DNA of 64,000 nt, taken from NCBI GenBank assembly GCA_037974665.1, contig CM075773.1, positions 48,438,080 through 48,502,079 on the forward strand, given 5' to 3'. Of this stretch, positions 22,241 through 32,949 are shown in pieces. The position numbers were made by a program, and so were the translations under genes. Each line of letters opens with the position of its first letter. Position 1 is the stretch's first letter. The notes under the pieces are model-generated. The model saw only the letters and a program-made list of their open reading frames with translations. It was not told the origin of the DNA and did no database searches. Source of the DNA: Ehretia macrophylla. Lineage: Eukaryota > Streptophyta > Magnoliopsida > Boraginales > Ehretiaceae.

Positions 22241-23096
22241 AATAGAGGTAATCATGAAATCCGTCCATTTAATAGCAACATCGTTGGTTTGTTCACATTG
22301 CATTTTGGTACGCCGTAAATTATTTCATTACAATCAAACTAACATATACAAACAAGTATGCAAGGCATAACCAATATTTACAAACCTCATTAGTAGTTCA
22401 CATGGTGCAATGTCAATTAAAAGGCATGATACATTAATGTTTTTAAGTAGAAAGACAATTTGATCATAATAATATGAATAAGCAAATATTCTCTAAAGTG
22501 ACACATTAGAATACTAACCTGAGCCGTATTAGAATTTGTTCAATCGCGAAGTCCTGAAACCAATAAATATTAAACTAATTAGTAAACAAAGAAAACTAAA
22601 GTTGAAAACAAAATTCAAAACAAAAATGCGAAATATATAAATAACGAATAAAGGAAAAAGATTAAAAAATAAAACTGAAAAATAAAAAATTGAACAATTC
22701 CCCCAAAAAAAAACGAAAAAAAAACTTACATCTACTTATTCAAAAAATAGGTATATATGCATATATATATATATATATATATATATGTATAAAAATAAAA
22801 AAACTGAAAAAGAAACAAAACAAAAACCCCCAAAAAAAATAAAATAAAATAAACTTACATCTAACAACAATAAATAGGTATATATGCATATATATACTTA
22901 TAATTATATATATATATATTTATTTATATATTTATATATATATATATAAAGAAAAATAAAACTAAAAAAAAAATTAACTAAAACCCCAAACATAAAAAAA
23001 AAACGAAAATACAAAAAAAAACTTCTACATCTACATATATTTATACATCTATATATACATATACATATACAAACATATACATATATATCAACCTTA
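22241..23096. other. AT-rich spacer, copy 1; no gene seen
   Basis: Contains (AT)n and ATAC runs at 22755-22790 and 22905-22950 and A-rich tracts. The motif AATAGGTATATATGCATATA occurs twice (about 22747 and 22873). Copy 2 has an inverted duplication at this place. Confidence 0.5.
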
Positions 23097-23260
23097 ATGT
23101 GGGTTTGGAAAATGGAGGGGTTGGGGGTAGAGAAAGAAATTTTAGAATTAAGAGGAGGGTTTGAGGGAGAGGGGGTGGGGGGTAGGGTATTACGGAGTGA
23201 GGGGTGGTATTTTAGTGGGAGGGGAGGGAAGGGAAGGGAAGGGGATGGGGGTTTGAAATT
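23097..23260 (+). repeat. G-rich, quadruplex-capable tract, copy 1
   Basis: Purine strand with many G runs of three or more (GGGAGAGGGGGTGGGGGGTA and GGGAGGGGAGGGAAGGG-type segments). It can form G-quadruplexes in principle. Partner tract at about 53805-53965. It abuts the palindrome pair. Confidence 0.65.
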
Positions 23261-23276
23261 TTTTAAAGTAAAATTA

Positions 23277-23407
23277 GCTGAGGGCACGATCTGTGCCCTT
23301 AGCCAATTTAAATGTGGCCACATGAGACGGACCCAATGGGTCGGTCTTATCCGTCACATTTAAGAGACGAACCCATTGGCTGAGGGCACAGGTCGTGCCC
23401 TCAGCCA
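23277..23407. repeat. Palindrome pair, GCTGAGGGCAC family, copy 1
   Basis: Two near-perfect palindromes, GCTGAGGGCACG..GTGCCCTTAGC (23277-23302) and GGCTGAGGGCAC..GTGCCCTCAGCC (23379-23407). They flank a stretch in which AATTTAAATGTGG..GAGACGGACCCAATGGG is matched by an inverted copy, so the whole ~130 bases can fold as a hairpin. Confidence 0.7.
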
Positions 23408-23829
23408 TTTGTTCCTTTTTATTTTTTTTGGGTCAACATTTGTTCTTAAAACACTCCCCCCCCCCCCCCCCCCCCCAAACCTTTTTACCAATTTTTTTTT
23501 AAAAAATTCATGAGTAATTTTTTTTTATTTGGGGATTTTTTATAAAAAAATTTATGGGAGAATTAATTTATTTACTATTTAATTTATAATTTATTTACAA
23601 GTTTAGGGTAAATTATTAATAATTGGCTAATTATTAATTATTATTTTTAACTTAAATTCAAAATTAAAACATTTTATTAAGTTGTAAAAATAATTTTTAA
23701 TTTAATTCTTAAGTATCATTATTAGATTATTTACTTATTTAAAATAAATAAATTATTAATTTAATTATTAAATGGCAAGATTAATTAAATAACTACGTAA
23801 CATTATATATTTAACCATGTTGTCTCATT
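23408..23829. other. AT-rich interior, probable part of CACTA remnant, copy 1
   Basis: Starts with a C-run of about 20 (23456-23476), then very AT-rich sequence without frames. Its position between the palindromes and the CACTA subterminal repeats suggests transposon interior. Confidence 0.4.
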
Positions 23830-24366
23830 TTTGTCTTTTTTTGAAGATGAATTGGAGACGATATTCATATTCCGTCTCCAAATTATGACGACGGACCATA
23901 ATTTTTGCCACCAATTTAGTGACGGACCATCTATTTCTTCACCAAACTTGGTGACGAACAAGCTAATCCGTTACCAAGGTGGTGACGGATAGAAATTTCC
24001 GTCACCATTTTGGTGACGAACAATCATTTATGTCACCATCACCAAAATGGTGACGGACCATCATTTCCGTTACCATTTTGGTGACGGACCAGCTTGTTCG
24101 TCACCAAAAAGGTGACAGATCAGCTTGTCCATCACCAAATTGGTGATGGACTAGCTGATCGGTCATGGCTTGGTGACGATTTGGGGACGGTATTTGCTGT
24201 TCGTCACCAAATCGTCTCCATTGGGAGACGGCCATTGGGAGATGGTTTGGAGACGATGTACTTAAGTCGTCTCCAAATTGTCACCATTCATGTATCAAAA
24301 TTTTCATCGCTTTTTTGGCGACAAAAAGGAGACAGACCGTCACCTTAAATAATTTTTCTTGTAGTG
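23830..24366. mobile_element. CACTA (En/Spm) transposon terminus with subterminal repeats, copy 1
   Basis: Ends TTTTTCTTGTAGTG at 24366, the reverse complement of the canonical CACTACAAGAAAA terminus. The preceding ~500 bases hold about a dozen direct and inverted copies of GGTGACGGA / TCCGTCACC, with a variant set TTGGAGACG / CGTCTCCAA, matching the transposase-binding subterminal arrays of CACTA elements. No partner CACTA end and no transposase gene are seen, so this is a truncated or internally deleted element. Confidence 0.82.
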
Positions 24367-24402
24367 GATGGAAAAATCAAAGGCTACAAGGATAAGAATT
24401 CA

Positions 24403-25240
24403 GAAATATAAGAAACGGAAACAACTTGAGCAAAATGTTCCTCGACTCTAAATCGGAAGGGATTTAATTCACAAAGTAGAGAAAAAACTGTAAATACTCT
24501 TATAATACTAAAATAATTTATGAGAAAATGAAAATTTTGAGCTAGGCATATCTAAGCCTAAGATCATCAATTTATGAGATTGTCATGGAAAACTATCATC
24601 ATCGTGTAGAAGAGATGCATTATGTTTAATAGCTCAAGAAGAATCTTCCAGAGAGAAGATGATATTGCATAATTAACACAACAAATTAGTAAAAGTTATT
24701 GGACAGACTTTGTCGTGTGAAAAAATTAATTTATTATTTAAACTTTTTGAATCAAGAAAATTGTTAATCTTCTAAAGGACGTTGTTTTTATAAATTTTTA
24801 AAATTTGAAAAAGATATATTTGCAGCATAAAGCTACATTAACTTTAAAATTTGCGATGTTGCAACTTAAACACAACATAGCCAACTACTATATTACTTTG
24901 GGAAAGTTGTCGTTGACCCTCTGACAAATCAATGATTGTGGGGCTTATTTTTCTTGGAAATAAGTTATGGTTGATATGTAACTATTTAAACTCAAATATT
25001 GAGAATTGAAGTCTTCAACACAAAAAGAAAGGCAACAAATGAATCATCATTACCCATTAAGAATGGGATAAATTTGATTAAGTATAAGATGAATTCAAGT
25101 ACAAGATAAAAAGTAGACAATGTCAAAATATCTCGATATACATTTTTCCGTATTATTTTATTAGTAGACAATGTCAAATGACTCTAACACACGTTTTCAC
25201 ATATCGTTTTACCTTATTCTCTATATTGTATATGTTTTAA
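24403..25240. repeat. Block A, copy 2a
   Basis: Same block as 1-700 and, more distantly, the ERF upstream region at 11741. It starts 36 bases after the CACTA end and defines the start of the second tandem unit. Confidence 0.75.
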
Positions 25241-25472
25241 TTGATGTCATCATCAATGATATAATATCAATGACTTCGGAGTAGCCAAAGCATCCTAGAT
25301 CATGATGATATTATGTGGACATTCTTAGTAAATGTATTTAAAGGACTACATAAAGTTAATTGACATCAATAGTTGTATTTGGTTTATGAAGATAATTTAC
25401 TTGGCCCTACAGGAAAGTGGTTATTAAGTTTTTGTTCAGAGCATAATGTATGTGTTTTCTTGGTTATTGCAG

Positions 25473-25833
25473 TTGTTCCTACTACTATTTTTAGTAATAC
25501 TTCTCGTATTCCAATTTTGATTGTTGACAATTTTTCTGACTGGAAAGAGAAAATTCTCATGACACTTGGGTGCATGGACCTTGATCTAATGCTTCGTGTG
25601 GACGAACCACCGTCCCCACGGAATCAAGTTCACCAACTGATAAGAGTTTGTATGAGCGGTGGGAGCGATCTAATTGCTTAAGTCTAATGCTCATCAAATC
25701 TCATATTAGTAATAGTGTTCGAGGTTCCATTTATGACTGTGATAAAGTCAAAGAATTTATGAAAGCCATTGAGGAACAGTTTGTAAAATCTGATAAGGCA
25801 TTGAGGAACACCGAGCATGCATTGTATATAGGG
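25473..25833 (+). pseudogene. Ty1/copia gag N-terminal fragment, copy 2 (frameshifted)
   Basis: Homologue of 1129-1472. One base is missing near 25610 (CCACCGTCC versus CCACCCGTCC in copy 1), breaking the frame. The second part (25648-25833) continues in another frame to K-A-L-R-N-T-E. The leader is about 205 bases shorter than in copies 1 and 3. The AG acceptor-like site at 25471-25472 is kept. Confidence 0.78.
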
Positions 25834-26229
25834 TAAATACCCAATTTGGTCCCTTATCTTTAAAGTTTGTGTCATTTTAGTCATTAACTTTTAAAATGTA
25901 CCATTTTAGTCATGTATATTTACCATTTGTCCCAACTTAATCCTTATATTTCAAAATGTACCATTTTAGTCCCGTATCTTTACCATTTGTCACAATTTAG
26001 TCCTTATCTTTTAAAATGATGGAGGATTAATGTGGACCATAATGATAAAGATAAGAATTAAATTGAGACAAATAGTAAAGATACAGAACTAAAAGGGTAC
26101 ATTTTAAAAGATAAGGATTAAGTTAAGACAAATGGTAAAGATATAGGACTAAAATGGTACATTTTGAAAGATAAGAACTAAAATGACACAAACCCTAAAG
26201 ATAAGAGACCGAACTGTGTATTTATTCTT
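25831..26229. mobile_element. Fold-back MITE (MULE-like), copy 2
   Basis: Copy of 1488-1886 at the orthologous site, with the same GGGTAAATACCC terminus and internal TAGTCC/CTTATCTTT repeats. Confidence 0.7.
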
Positions 26230-26626
26230 ATAAATATATATATATATATACATATATATTCTGCTCTATCTATTATTTCTTGTTTTCCCAAGGCTAATTT
26301 AGGGTGCTTATGCTCCTCAACAGTGAGGATAATAAATAATAGGGTAAAATTCACTTACTACCCTTATCCTTTATATGTTCTGACACTTATTAACCTTAAC
26401 GTTTAACCTTAACCACTTATTACCCCTTGACCCAAGTCAAAGCTAACAGAAACTTAACGCAGTTGAAAATTCTTATTAAAATTACCATTACGCACTTCTA
26501 TTTATTTATTTCTCATTTTCCATTTTGTATTTCTTTTTACTCTTTCATATGTTCATCATCTTCTTCTTCTTCACAATACCCACATACCCATACAATACCT
26601 ACATGCACATACACAAATCTTAAGAA

Positions 26627-26905
26627 AATGGAAGATGTTACAAAGAGCCTTAGAGCACTTAAGAAAATGGAAAACAACATCAAATCTTCATCTTCCCCTA
26701 TAGTTTAGGACAATCAACTATTAGTGTTAATCAAGTTGGTAAGAGAAGTAGTTGCCATTACAATTTTAGTCTTCCAATCCCTCTTACTCTACTTATCCGC
26801 TCTAGCTTCAAATGCGAAGTTTGCTAACTGGTCATTGATCTTAAAGCTGATGCTCACAATGAGAAAAAAGAGTAATTTTGGCTTCCGCTAAGCTTTTTTT
26901 AGTAG
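26627..26905 (+). pseudogene. DUF241 fragment, copy 2 (broken)
   Basis: Homologue of the frame at 2243. It keeps K-S-L-R-A-L-K-K-M-E but has a stop at 26706-26708 where copies 1 and 3 read a glutamate codon. Non-coding relic. Confidence 0.65.
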
Positions 26906-27693
26906 AATTTTTAAAAGGGTATAATGGGAATTTTAATACAATTTTTAAGGGTTAATACAACTTTTGGTCCCTTATCTTTGCCCTCATTAACACTTTGGTC
27001 CGTTATCTTCAAAAGTGAGACATTTTAGTCCATTATCTAATAAAATTGGACATCATTAGTCTTTTTTGCTTAATCCGTTAATGTTTTAACGAGAATGGCA
27101 CGTGTGCGGCACATGTAGTTTTCCCCCCAAATTGTAGGGGTAATTTGGTCTGCATGGTAAAATAGATCGTAGATTAAAAGAAGAGGTTGATTTATTCTAG
27201 GGTTTTTACCCATTTTCTTCCCAAATCCCCAAATAATCTCTTCACTAGAAATTGACACCAAAATTGCAAAGATTTCACCATAAAGTTTACTGAAGGCTTC
27301 GATTACTCAAAAGTTGCTTTTGATTTGCTATTTTGTATCAAACGAAGATAGCTCCAACAAATCACGATAAACCTAATAGTAAGTTTTCACTGTTTTTAAC
27401 CAAAAAATTTTTTTAACTGTTTTGATTTGTACGAAATATATATTTTTTGTGGGCTTTGCATATATAATAGTCCTACTGATTATTTAATTGTATGTATGTA
27501 TGCTTTATGTGTTTTTTTTTTCTAATCTACTCATTGTTTATTCTAATTTATTATTGATTATAAAATCAAGAATTTTGTGCTAATACTTTACTGCCGAGAT
27601 CATTCGCATTTGTATTTTAGGTTGCAGACAATATGTTTTTGTGATTTTTAGATTACTGTATTTTTTTCCTAAAGCTATTTTCCTTCGGGATTG

Positions 27694-28556
27694 AAGCCAT
27701 TATATGATGGATTTCCATCTGACTGTTCAGATTATTTTTCGTTGAAGGTGAATTATGGTGGAAAGTTTATGCATATTCTGAAATAGATTTATGTAGAATG
27801 TAATATTACATTTAAGGAAAACTGTCGATATGAGGACATGCCTATGAAAATGTTAATGAATATGGTTATTGAATTGGGACACGACAATTCTGTTAGCTTT
27901 TATTATAGAAAACCTAGAGTGGATATGGATAATGGATTGGAATTGATAAGTATTGTCCATGATATATTAGATTTGTGCATGTTAGGAAGTGAATCAAAGT
28001 TGATAGAGTTGTATATTATTGGGTCCTTGAAGAAATCTGAGTGTTATGATGCAGATGAGCATATAAAGGTTAGTCAAGAGCCATACATGAGTTTTGTACC
28101 TTTGGGTTGCCCAGATAATCCAAAAAGAACTGGCAGAACTAAAAAACATGATTGATGAACATATGAATGTACATCTATCAAACCCAATACCTACTTTGAA
28201 GAAATTGCCTGTGAGAAAAGTTAGGCATAACATGTGTTTGAAACAAGGACATGACATCAAAATTTGCCTAACAAAAAGTGCAAACACTATGAGAAGAATT
28301 AAAGCTGATGCCTTGGGTCCATCAACTACATCTGCAATACCTACTAAGGTATATATATATTTCAAAGTTAACTCTAAATATTACCTTTATAAAATGTCTA
28401 AGTCCAATAAATTTCATGCTGGTTAGTGATAAGACAACAAGCCATGCAAAAAGACCACCATTTCTTCCAGCTAGAACTGGAATACATATAAGAGCTGCAA
28501 CTCCTCTTTCAAGTAACAAACCCGTGAAGGTTGGTTCTACTATGTTGCGACCTTGA
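27694..28556 (+). pseudogene. MULE transposase relic (PB1-like + zinc knuckle), copy 2
   Basis: Homologue of 3357-4211. The start codon is lost (AAG in place of ATG), a TAG interrupts the PB1-like domain near 27783, and the same frame jump as in copy 1 precedes the zinc-knuckle segment (C-L-K-Q-G-H-D-I-K-I-C). The DDE core is missing as in the other copies, so the internal deletion is older than the tandem duplication. Confidence 0.72.
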
Positions 28557-29479
28557 ACAAATACTTGGAAAGGACAAAGATATGTGAGCATGAAATCTCT
28601 CCTAGGTCAAGCTTCTACTAATGTGAGATTAGGAGAATCATCTTCAAGCTCCAGTCACAAACCTTCTTCAACTTCAACTCCGAATGCTACTTCAACAATT
28701 CTAAAGAAAGACTAGCATTGCCTTTGTTGGATATTAGCTTGTGCACAATGCCTTTTTGGATATTAACTTGTCCACAATTCGAAAGAAAGACTAGTGTTAT
28801 TGTTTCTTCTTTCGTTGGTTATTATCTTGTCCACAATGTCATTTTGTCAGCCAATGTTGGCACATTTTGGATGTTTTTTGCTAGGTTTCGAATTGGGAAC
28901 AATGTTGTTCATTCCAAGATACAGATTCAGTGTTGATGCTCATCTTTTGTTTGTTGATATAAATCAGGTGGTTTTGTTGCTATAAAACCATATTTACAGG
29001 TTGTTTTGAGTCATTGCAAGTTATTACTCTAGCATTCATAATCCCTATTAAGCCATCATTTACAGGTTGTTAATTGACAGGTTTAATAAAACTTAGCACA
29101 ATCAGTCCAACAACATTTCATTTACTGGTTGTTAATGAACACATTTAACAAACATTACATAGTTAACAGTTAAAAACTTCATTACAACATAACCAATGTT
29201 ACAAGTGCATCAAACAACCAACCTCAACAAAATCAGCTAGTGTTCACTAGCTACAACACAGAAGTGCACACAACTTCCTACTATGTTACAAAAAAAAAAT
29301 CACAATAGTACCAAACAGTCCAATGTTAGCAAAAGTAGCTAGTGTTCACCAGCTACAAGACTGAGTGCACAATTCTTCACTAGCAAAAAAAAAAAATACT
29401 GCCACTACTCCTAAATACTACTAATATTTTATAACCTACCATCATCAACAACGACTCATCATCATCCTTAGCATCATTA

Positions 29480-29734
29480 TCAGACACAACCCAGCAAGAC
29501 CACACATGCAAACTTCCACTTCTTGCTTTCTTGCTCACATCTCTGTAAAGACTTCAGCAACCCAGGTATCAATCTTCTACTTCGATCACACATTGGTGGA
29601 TCTAGCCAAACAAAGAAACCACATGACTCAAAAACTCCATAATTTTTACAGCCAAGAAACCTCATTCCGGAATTAGCATTCATCCAAGATGTGTTCATTT
29701 TGCTGGGCTTTCCACAGTAGCATGATGCAGCCAT
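29480..29734 (-). pseudogene. GRF-type zinc-finger gene, copy 2 (truncated)
   Basis: 84 codons from the ATG at 29734. It has the C-Y-C-G, S-G-M-R-F-L-G-C and E-S-C-G-F-F-V-W-L-D motifs, so all four zinc-ligand positions are kept. It stops at 29480, before the C-terminal segment present in copy 3. Convergent with the MURA-like relic. Confidence 0.7.
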
Positions 29735-29981
29735 GGATTTGGTGGGTTTGAGAGATGTAACATGTGAAATTTATGCTTGGGGTTTGGTAGGTTTTGAGAG
29801 ATGTGTGTGTTTGAGAGAGGAATGAGTTAAATAAGGCTAAAAAGCTATGTTGAAAAATATATAGAGTCGTTGAAATGTTGTGCGGACCAAATTACCCTTG
29901 CAATTTGGGGGAAAAAAACCAAATGTGCCGCACACGTACTATTCCCGTTAAAAAATTAACGGATTGAGTAAAAAGGACTAA

Positions 29982-30495
29982 GGCAGTGATTGGTATGTGG
30001 GAATGAGTTGGGAATTGAATGACATTTCCAATTCTATTTTAATTCCCATATTTGGTATGAGAGAATGAACTTGGAAATGTCATTTTCAAGGGAAATTCAT
30101 TCCCACATACATGGAAATAGCTATTCCAGACCAAATACATGGGAATGACCTATTCCCATGTATTTGAGAATCAACTTGACTACTATACCTTTTATAAATA
30201 ATTTGTTTCATTATTATTATTATTATTATAAAAATAATAATTATTATTATTATGAAAATAAAAAAATAATAAATAATAATAATAATAATAGTGATTAAAT
30301 AATAATAATAATAATAATTAAAAATATAATAATATTATTATGAAAATAATAATAATAATAATAATAATAATAATTAAAAAATGATAATAATAATAATAAT
30401 AAATAAATAAAATAAAATAATAAAAACAAAAATAAAAAATAATAGTATTGATTAAATAATAATAATAATAATAATTAAAAATATAATAATAATTT

Positions 30496-30571
<76 letters not shown>

Positions 30572-30858
30572 TCTTATTTCTTATTTTATTATATTATTAT
30601 TATTATTATTATTTATTGTTGTTATTATTATTATTATTATTATTTATGTTTATATTGTTTATGATTATGTTTATATTTATTCTTATTTTTAATACTATAA
30701 TAATAAAAAGGCAATTATGTTATATTATACAAGTCATTCACATTACTACTCTTAATTCCTATAGCATACCAAACATATCATTCGCATTCCCAAGTTCATT
30801 CCATTCCCAATTTCATTCAATTCCTGCCTAAATCCATTCCAATGTACCAATCGCTATC
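29982..30858. mobile_element. PIF/Harbinger-like MITE with (AAT)n/(ATT)n interior
   Basis: Interrupts the right TIR of the inner MULE. Copies 1 and 3 are uninterrupted there. The ends GGCAGTGATTGGTATGTGGG and the inverse GATAGCGATTGGTACATTGG are related. The flanking TAA (29979-29981 and 30859-30861) fits the three-base TWA target of PIF/Harbinger elements. The interior is a long AAT/ATT array, largely self-complementary (30205-30655). No transposase. Confidence 0.75.
30205..30655. repeat. (AAT)n / (ATT)n trinucleotide array
   Basis: Interrupted AAT units followed by ATT units, giving an inverted arrangement able to form a very long AT hairpin. Any translation here is low-complexity and not a gene. 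Confidence 0.85.
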
Positions 30859-31161
30859 TAAAGGTGTCTCAATTTTATAAGATAAGGGACTGAAATGTCT
30901 CACTTTTGAAGATAAGATACCAAAGTGTCAATGAGAGCAAAGATAAGGGGCCAAAAGTGCTATTAACCCAATTTTTAGCAAAGTTAAGTTTCTTTTTGTT
31001 TTGACTTAGGTCAAGGGGTAGTAAGTGGTTGAAGTTAAACTTTAGGGTTAATAAGTTTCTGAACATGTAAAAGATAAGGGTAGTAAGTGGATTTAATCCT
31101 AAATAATATAATAAATCTCTTTCCAACAATTTAAATTTTTTAATGAGGTAGAAACTTAATA

Positions 31162-31173
31162 TGGTATCAGAGC
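31162..31173 (+). other. Met-tRNA primer-binding-site motif, copy 2
   Basis: TGGTATCAGAGC, as at 5954. It belongs to the old spacer, not to the copia element that begins at 31325, whose own primer site is at its other end on the minus strand. Confidence 0.45.
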
Positions 31174-31324
31174 TTAAGGTTCTAGGTTCAAAATTCAGTG
31201 TCACCCATTTAAAAATAATAAAATTGTTCAAGTGCAAGACTAAAAAACTAACTCTAATTACACTTGCGAGGTCTGTTGAAGGTAATAAATAAATCGAATA
31301 TTATAATAAACCTCTAAATAATAT

Positions 31325-31738
31325 TGAAGAATTTAACACAGAATATGGATCTTCATAAACCGAATAAAATACTAACCTCGTAGTATGCGGAAGAGTCTGC
31401 AGGAATTAACCACGTTCGTTCCACCGTTAAACAGCCGCGAATCGAAGTCCAAAATACATATTCAATCTTGGACTATATTGCCACAACTTAAATGCTGATT
31501 TGATTTTGATGTCTATGCACTATAGACATAGTAGGAGAGATTAAGAGAGAGAGTAGAGAAGATGAGAAGAAGACTCATTGTCTTCTTTTCTTGTATCTGA
31601 TGTCTAAGAAAAAAGAACGTCTCTTTTTTCTTAGATATCAGAAGTTGTGGGAAGTTGACTAACTTCCCATAATTTCTATACCCATAAATGGGTTGGGTTA
31701 GGTCAACCCACATTGGGCGACCCGTCCCAAATCCAACA
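31325..31738 (-). repeat. Copia 3' LTR
   Basis: Starts TGAAGAATTTAACACAG and ends CCAACA on the plus strand. It contains a small palindrome TCTAAGAAAAAAGA..TCTTTTTTCTTAGA at about 31600-31640. By eye about twenty differences from the other LTR, so the insertion is not brand new. Confidence 0.93.
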
Positions 31739-32949
31739 TCTCCCACTCGTACAAGATGGGTAGACTCGTATCCACCATTATCTCTCTCTACGACCTTGTC
31801 GGGAACCACCATCAAATTCATACGGGCAAATAAGTCGTGTGACCTGCGAGCACACAACAAGTGGAAGCTCAAACCATGCACATGTTAGGGATGACATGGG
31901 AGTTATAGTCTTCAACAGAAGAAAATGTCTCACTGTACCATAAACCAACTTAAGTTCACATCAGTCAACACACACCTTATTCCTCGCAGGCTATGTTTGA
32001 CCTTTAAATCTCAAACATGTATTCATAGTTATATTCAATCACAAAGATTATTTAATTGCAAAGATTGTATAACTGGTCGACCAATGAACACATGTAGCGT
32101 TAGATGCGAATAGTCTTCCCTTCGCTTAATATCCTTCTAAATCAAGTCAACCGTCTTCCCGGACATGTCCCATATGATTGAATCTAACATGATCTTTAGG
32201 CAACATACCAAAGTAGCTAACATTGAACTTGACCTATTACAATATGAGCGTAGGTTACTAAGGGTATCCCAAAGAAGCATTTATTGCTTCAAGGACTTAC
32301 ACAGTGGTGAAGCAGGGATCCATTCACCAACTTCTTTTTTATGGTTGCAAAGCACACATGGTATGAAACATGTGTTACGGTGTGACTTCCTTTATAAGGG
32401 GCGTATGTCTTTTACCTAAATCAAACACCGTATAGATCTTGGTCTAGTTATCACTCAGAAACTAACCTGAATTCTCAAACTTAATACACTTAGTAATCAA
32501 GGTTTCAAATCTGGCTACAAACCAGTTATATGGATAGTGGGAATCCATATCAACCTCATGTCAGTCTTTAATTGTAACATATACAATTAAGAGGTCTCAT
32601 CTTAATATTGTCACAGAAACCAATTCCAAACCAATACTTAAGGCGACATATCTTATATGAGTATAGTATTTCTCGACGAATACTAACCAACTCATATCGT
32701 CTCATCTCTGCACGCTCCCACTGCGCCAAAGGCGATTGCTCGTGTGAGAGAGCCAATCTCATCAACCTGTCGACATACTTTTCGATGCCAACCTGTGCTA
32801 GTATACTCATACTCGATTTCTTCCAAACTTATCACAAAGACAAGGCACTAAGCTACCAGATGAAGAAAATTTTGTTCACTATGAACTGGCATCAAATACT
32901 TACCAGTATGAGTACATTAGTAATTGCACATCACTTTATAGAACATCAA

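Larger units (their letters stand above)
1..24402. repeat. Tandem segmental repeat, copy 1 (5' end outside window)
   Basis: First of three direct copies of a large block. Its first bases match 24545 onward and 55258 onward almost base for base, so the true start lies about 145 bases before the window. Contents in order: block A, copia gag fragment, nested MULEs, hAT, second block A, plus-strand ERF, LINE tails, fold-back elements, CACTA end. Copy-specific changes are an extra MULE-like element (7100-8147), a plus-strand ERF with flanks absent from copy 2 (about 12603-16266), and loss of about 2 kb that in copy 2 contains the minus-strand ERF (junction at 16780/16781). Confidence 0.9.
26949..30969. 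mobile_element. Inner MULE, copy 2
   Basis: Same element as 2608-5761. TSDs AATTTTTAA (26940-26948) and AATTTTTAG (30970-30978). Its right TIR is split by the Harbinger-like element at 29982-30858. Confidence 0.88.
26342..31099. mobile_element. Outer Pack-MULE, copy 2
   Basis: Same element as 2001-5891. Here the nine-base TSD TAAATAATA is identical on both sides (26333-26341 and 31100-31108), confirming the boundaries. It contains the inner MULE and, within that, a Harbinger-like insertion. Confidence 0.9.

Noticed and set aside
22904-23323. Minus-strand open frame of 139 codons, proline- and phenylalanine-rich
   Set aside because: Low-complexity translation of the G-rich and AT-repeat tracts; not kept in copy 2.
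23860-24340. Regularly spaced GGTGACGGA repeats resembling a CRISPR-like array
   Set aside because: Units are in both orientations, spacing is irregular and the array abuts a CACTA terminus in a plant genome; it is a transposon subterminal array.
30616-30831. Leucine-rich hydrophobic frame
   Set aside because: Translation of an ATT trinucleotide array.
31325-31738. LTR considered as a solo promoter acting on the ERF genes
   Set aside because: It is paired with an identical-orientation LTR at 39317 and lies many kilobases from either ERF.
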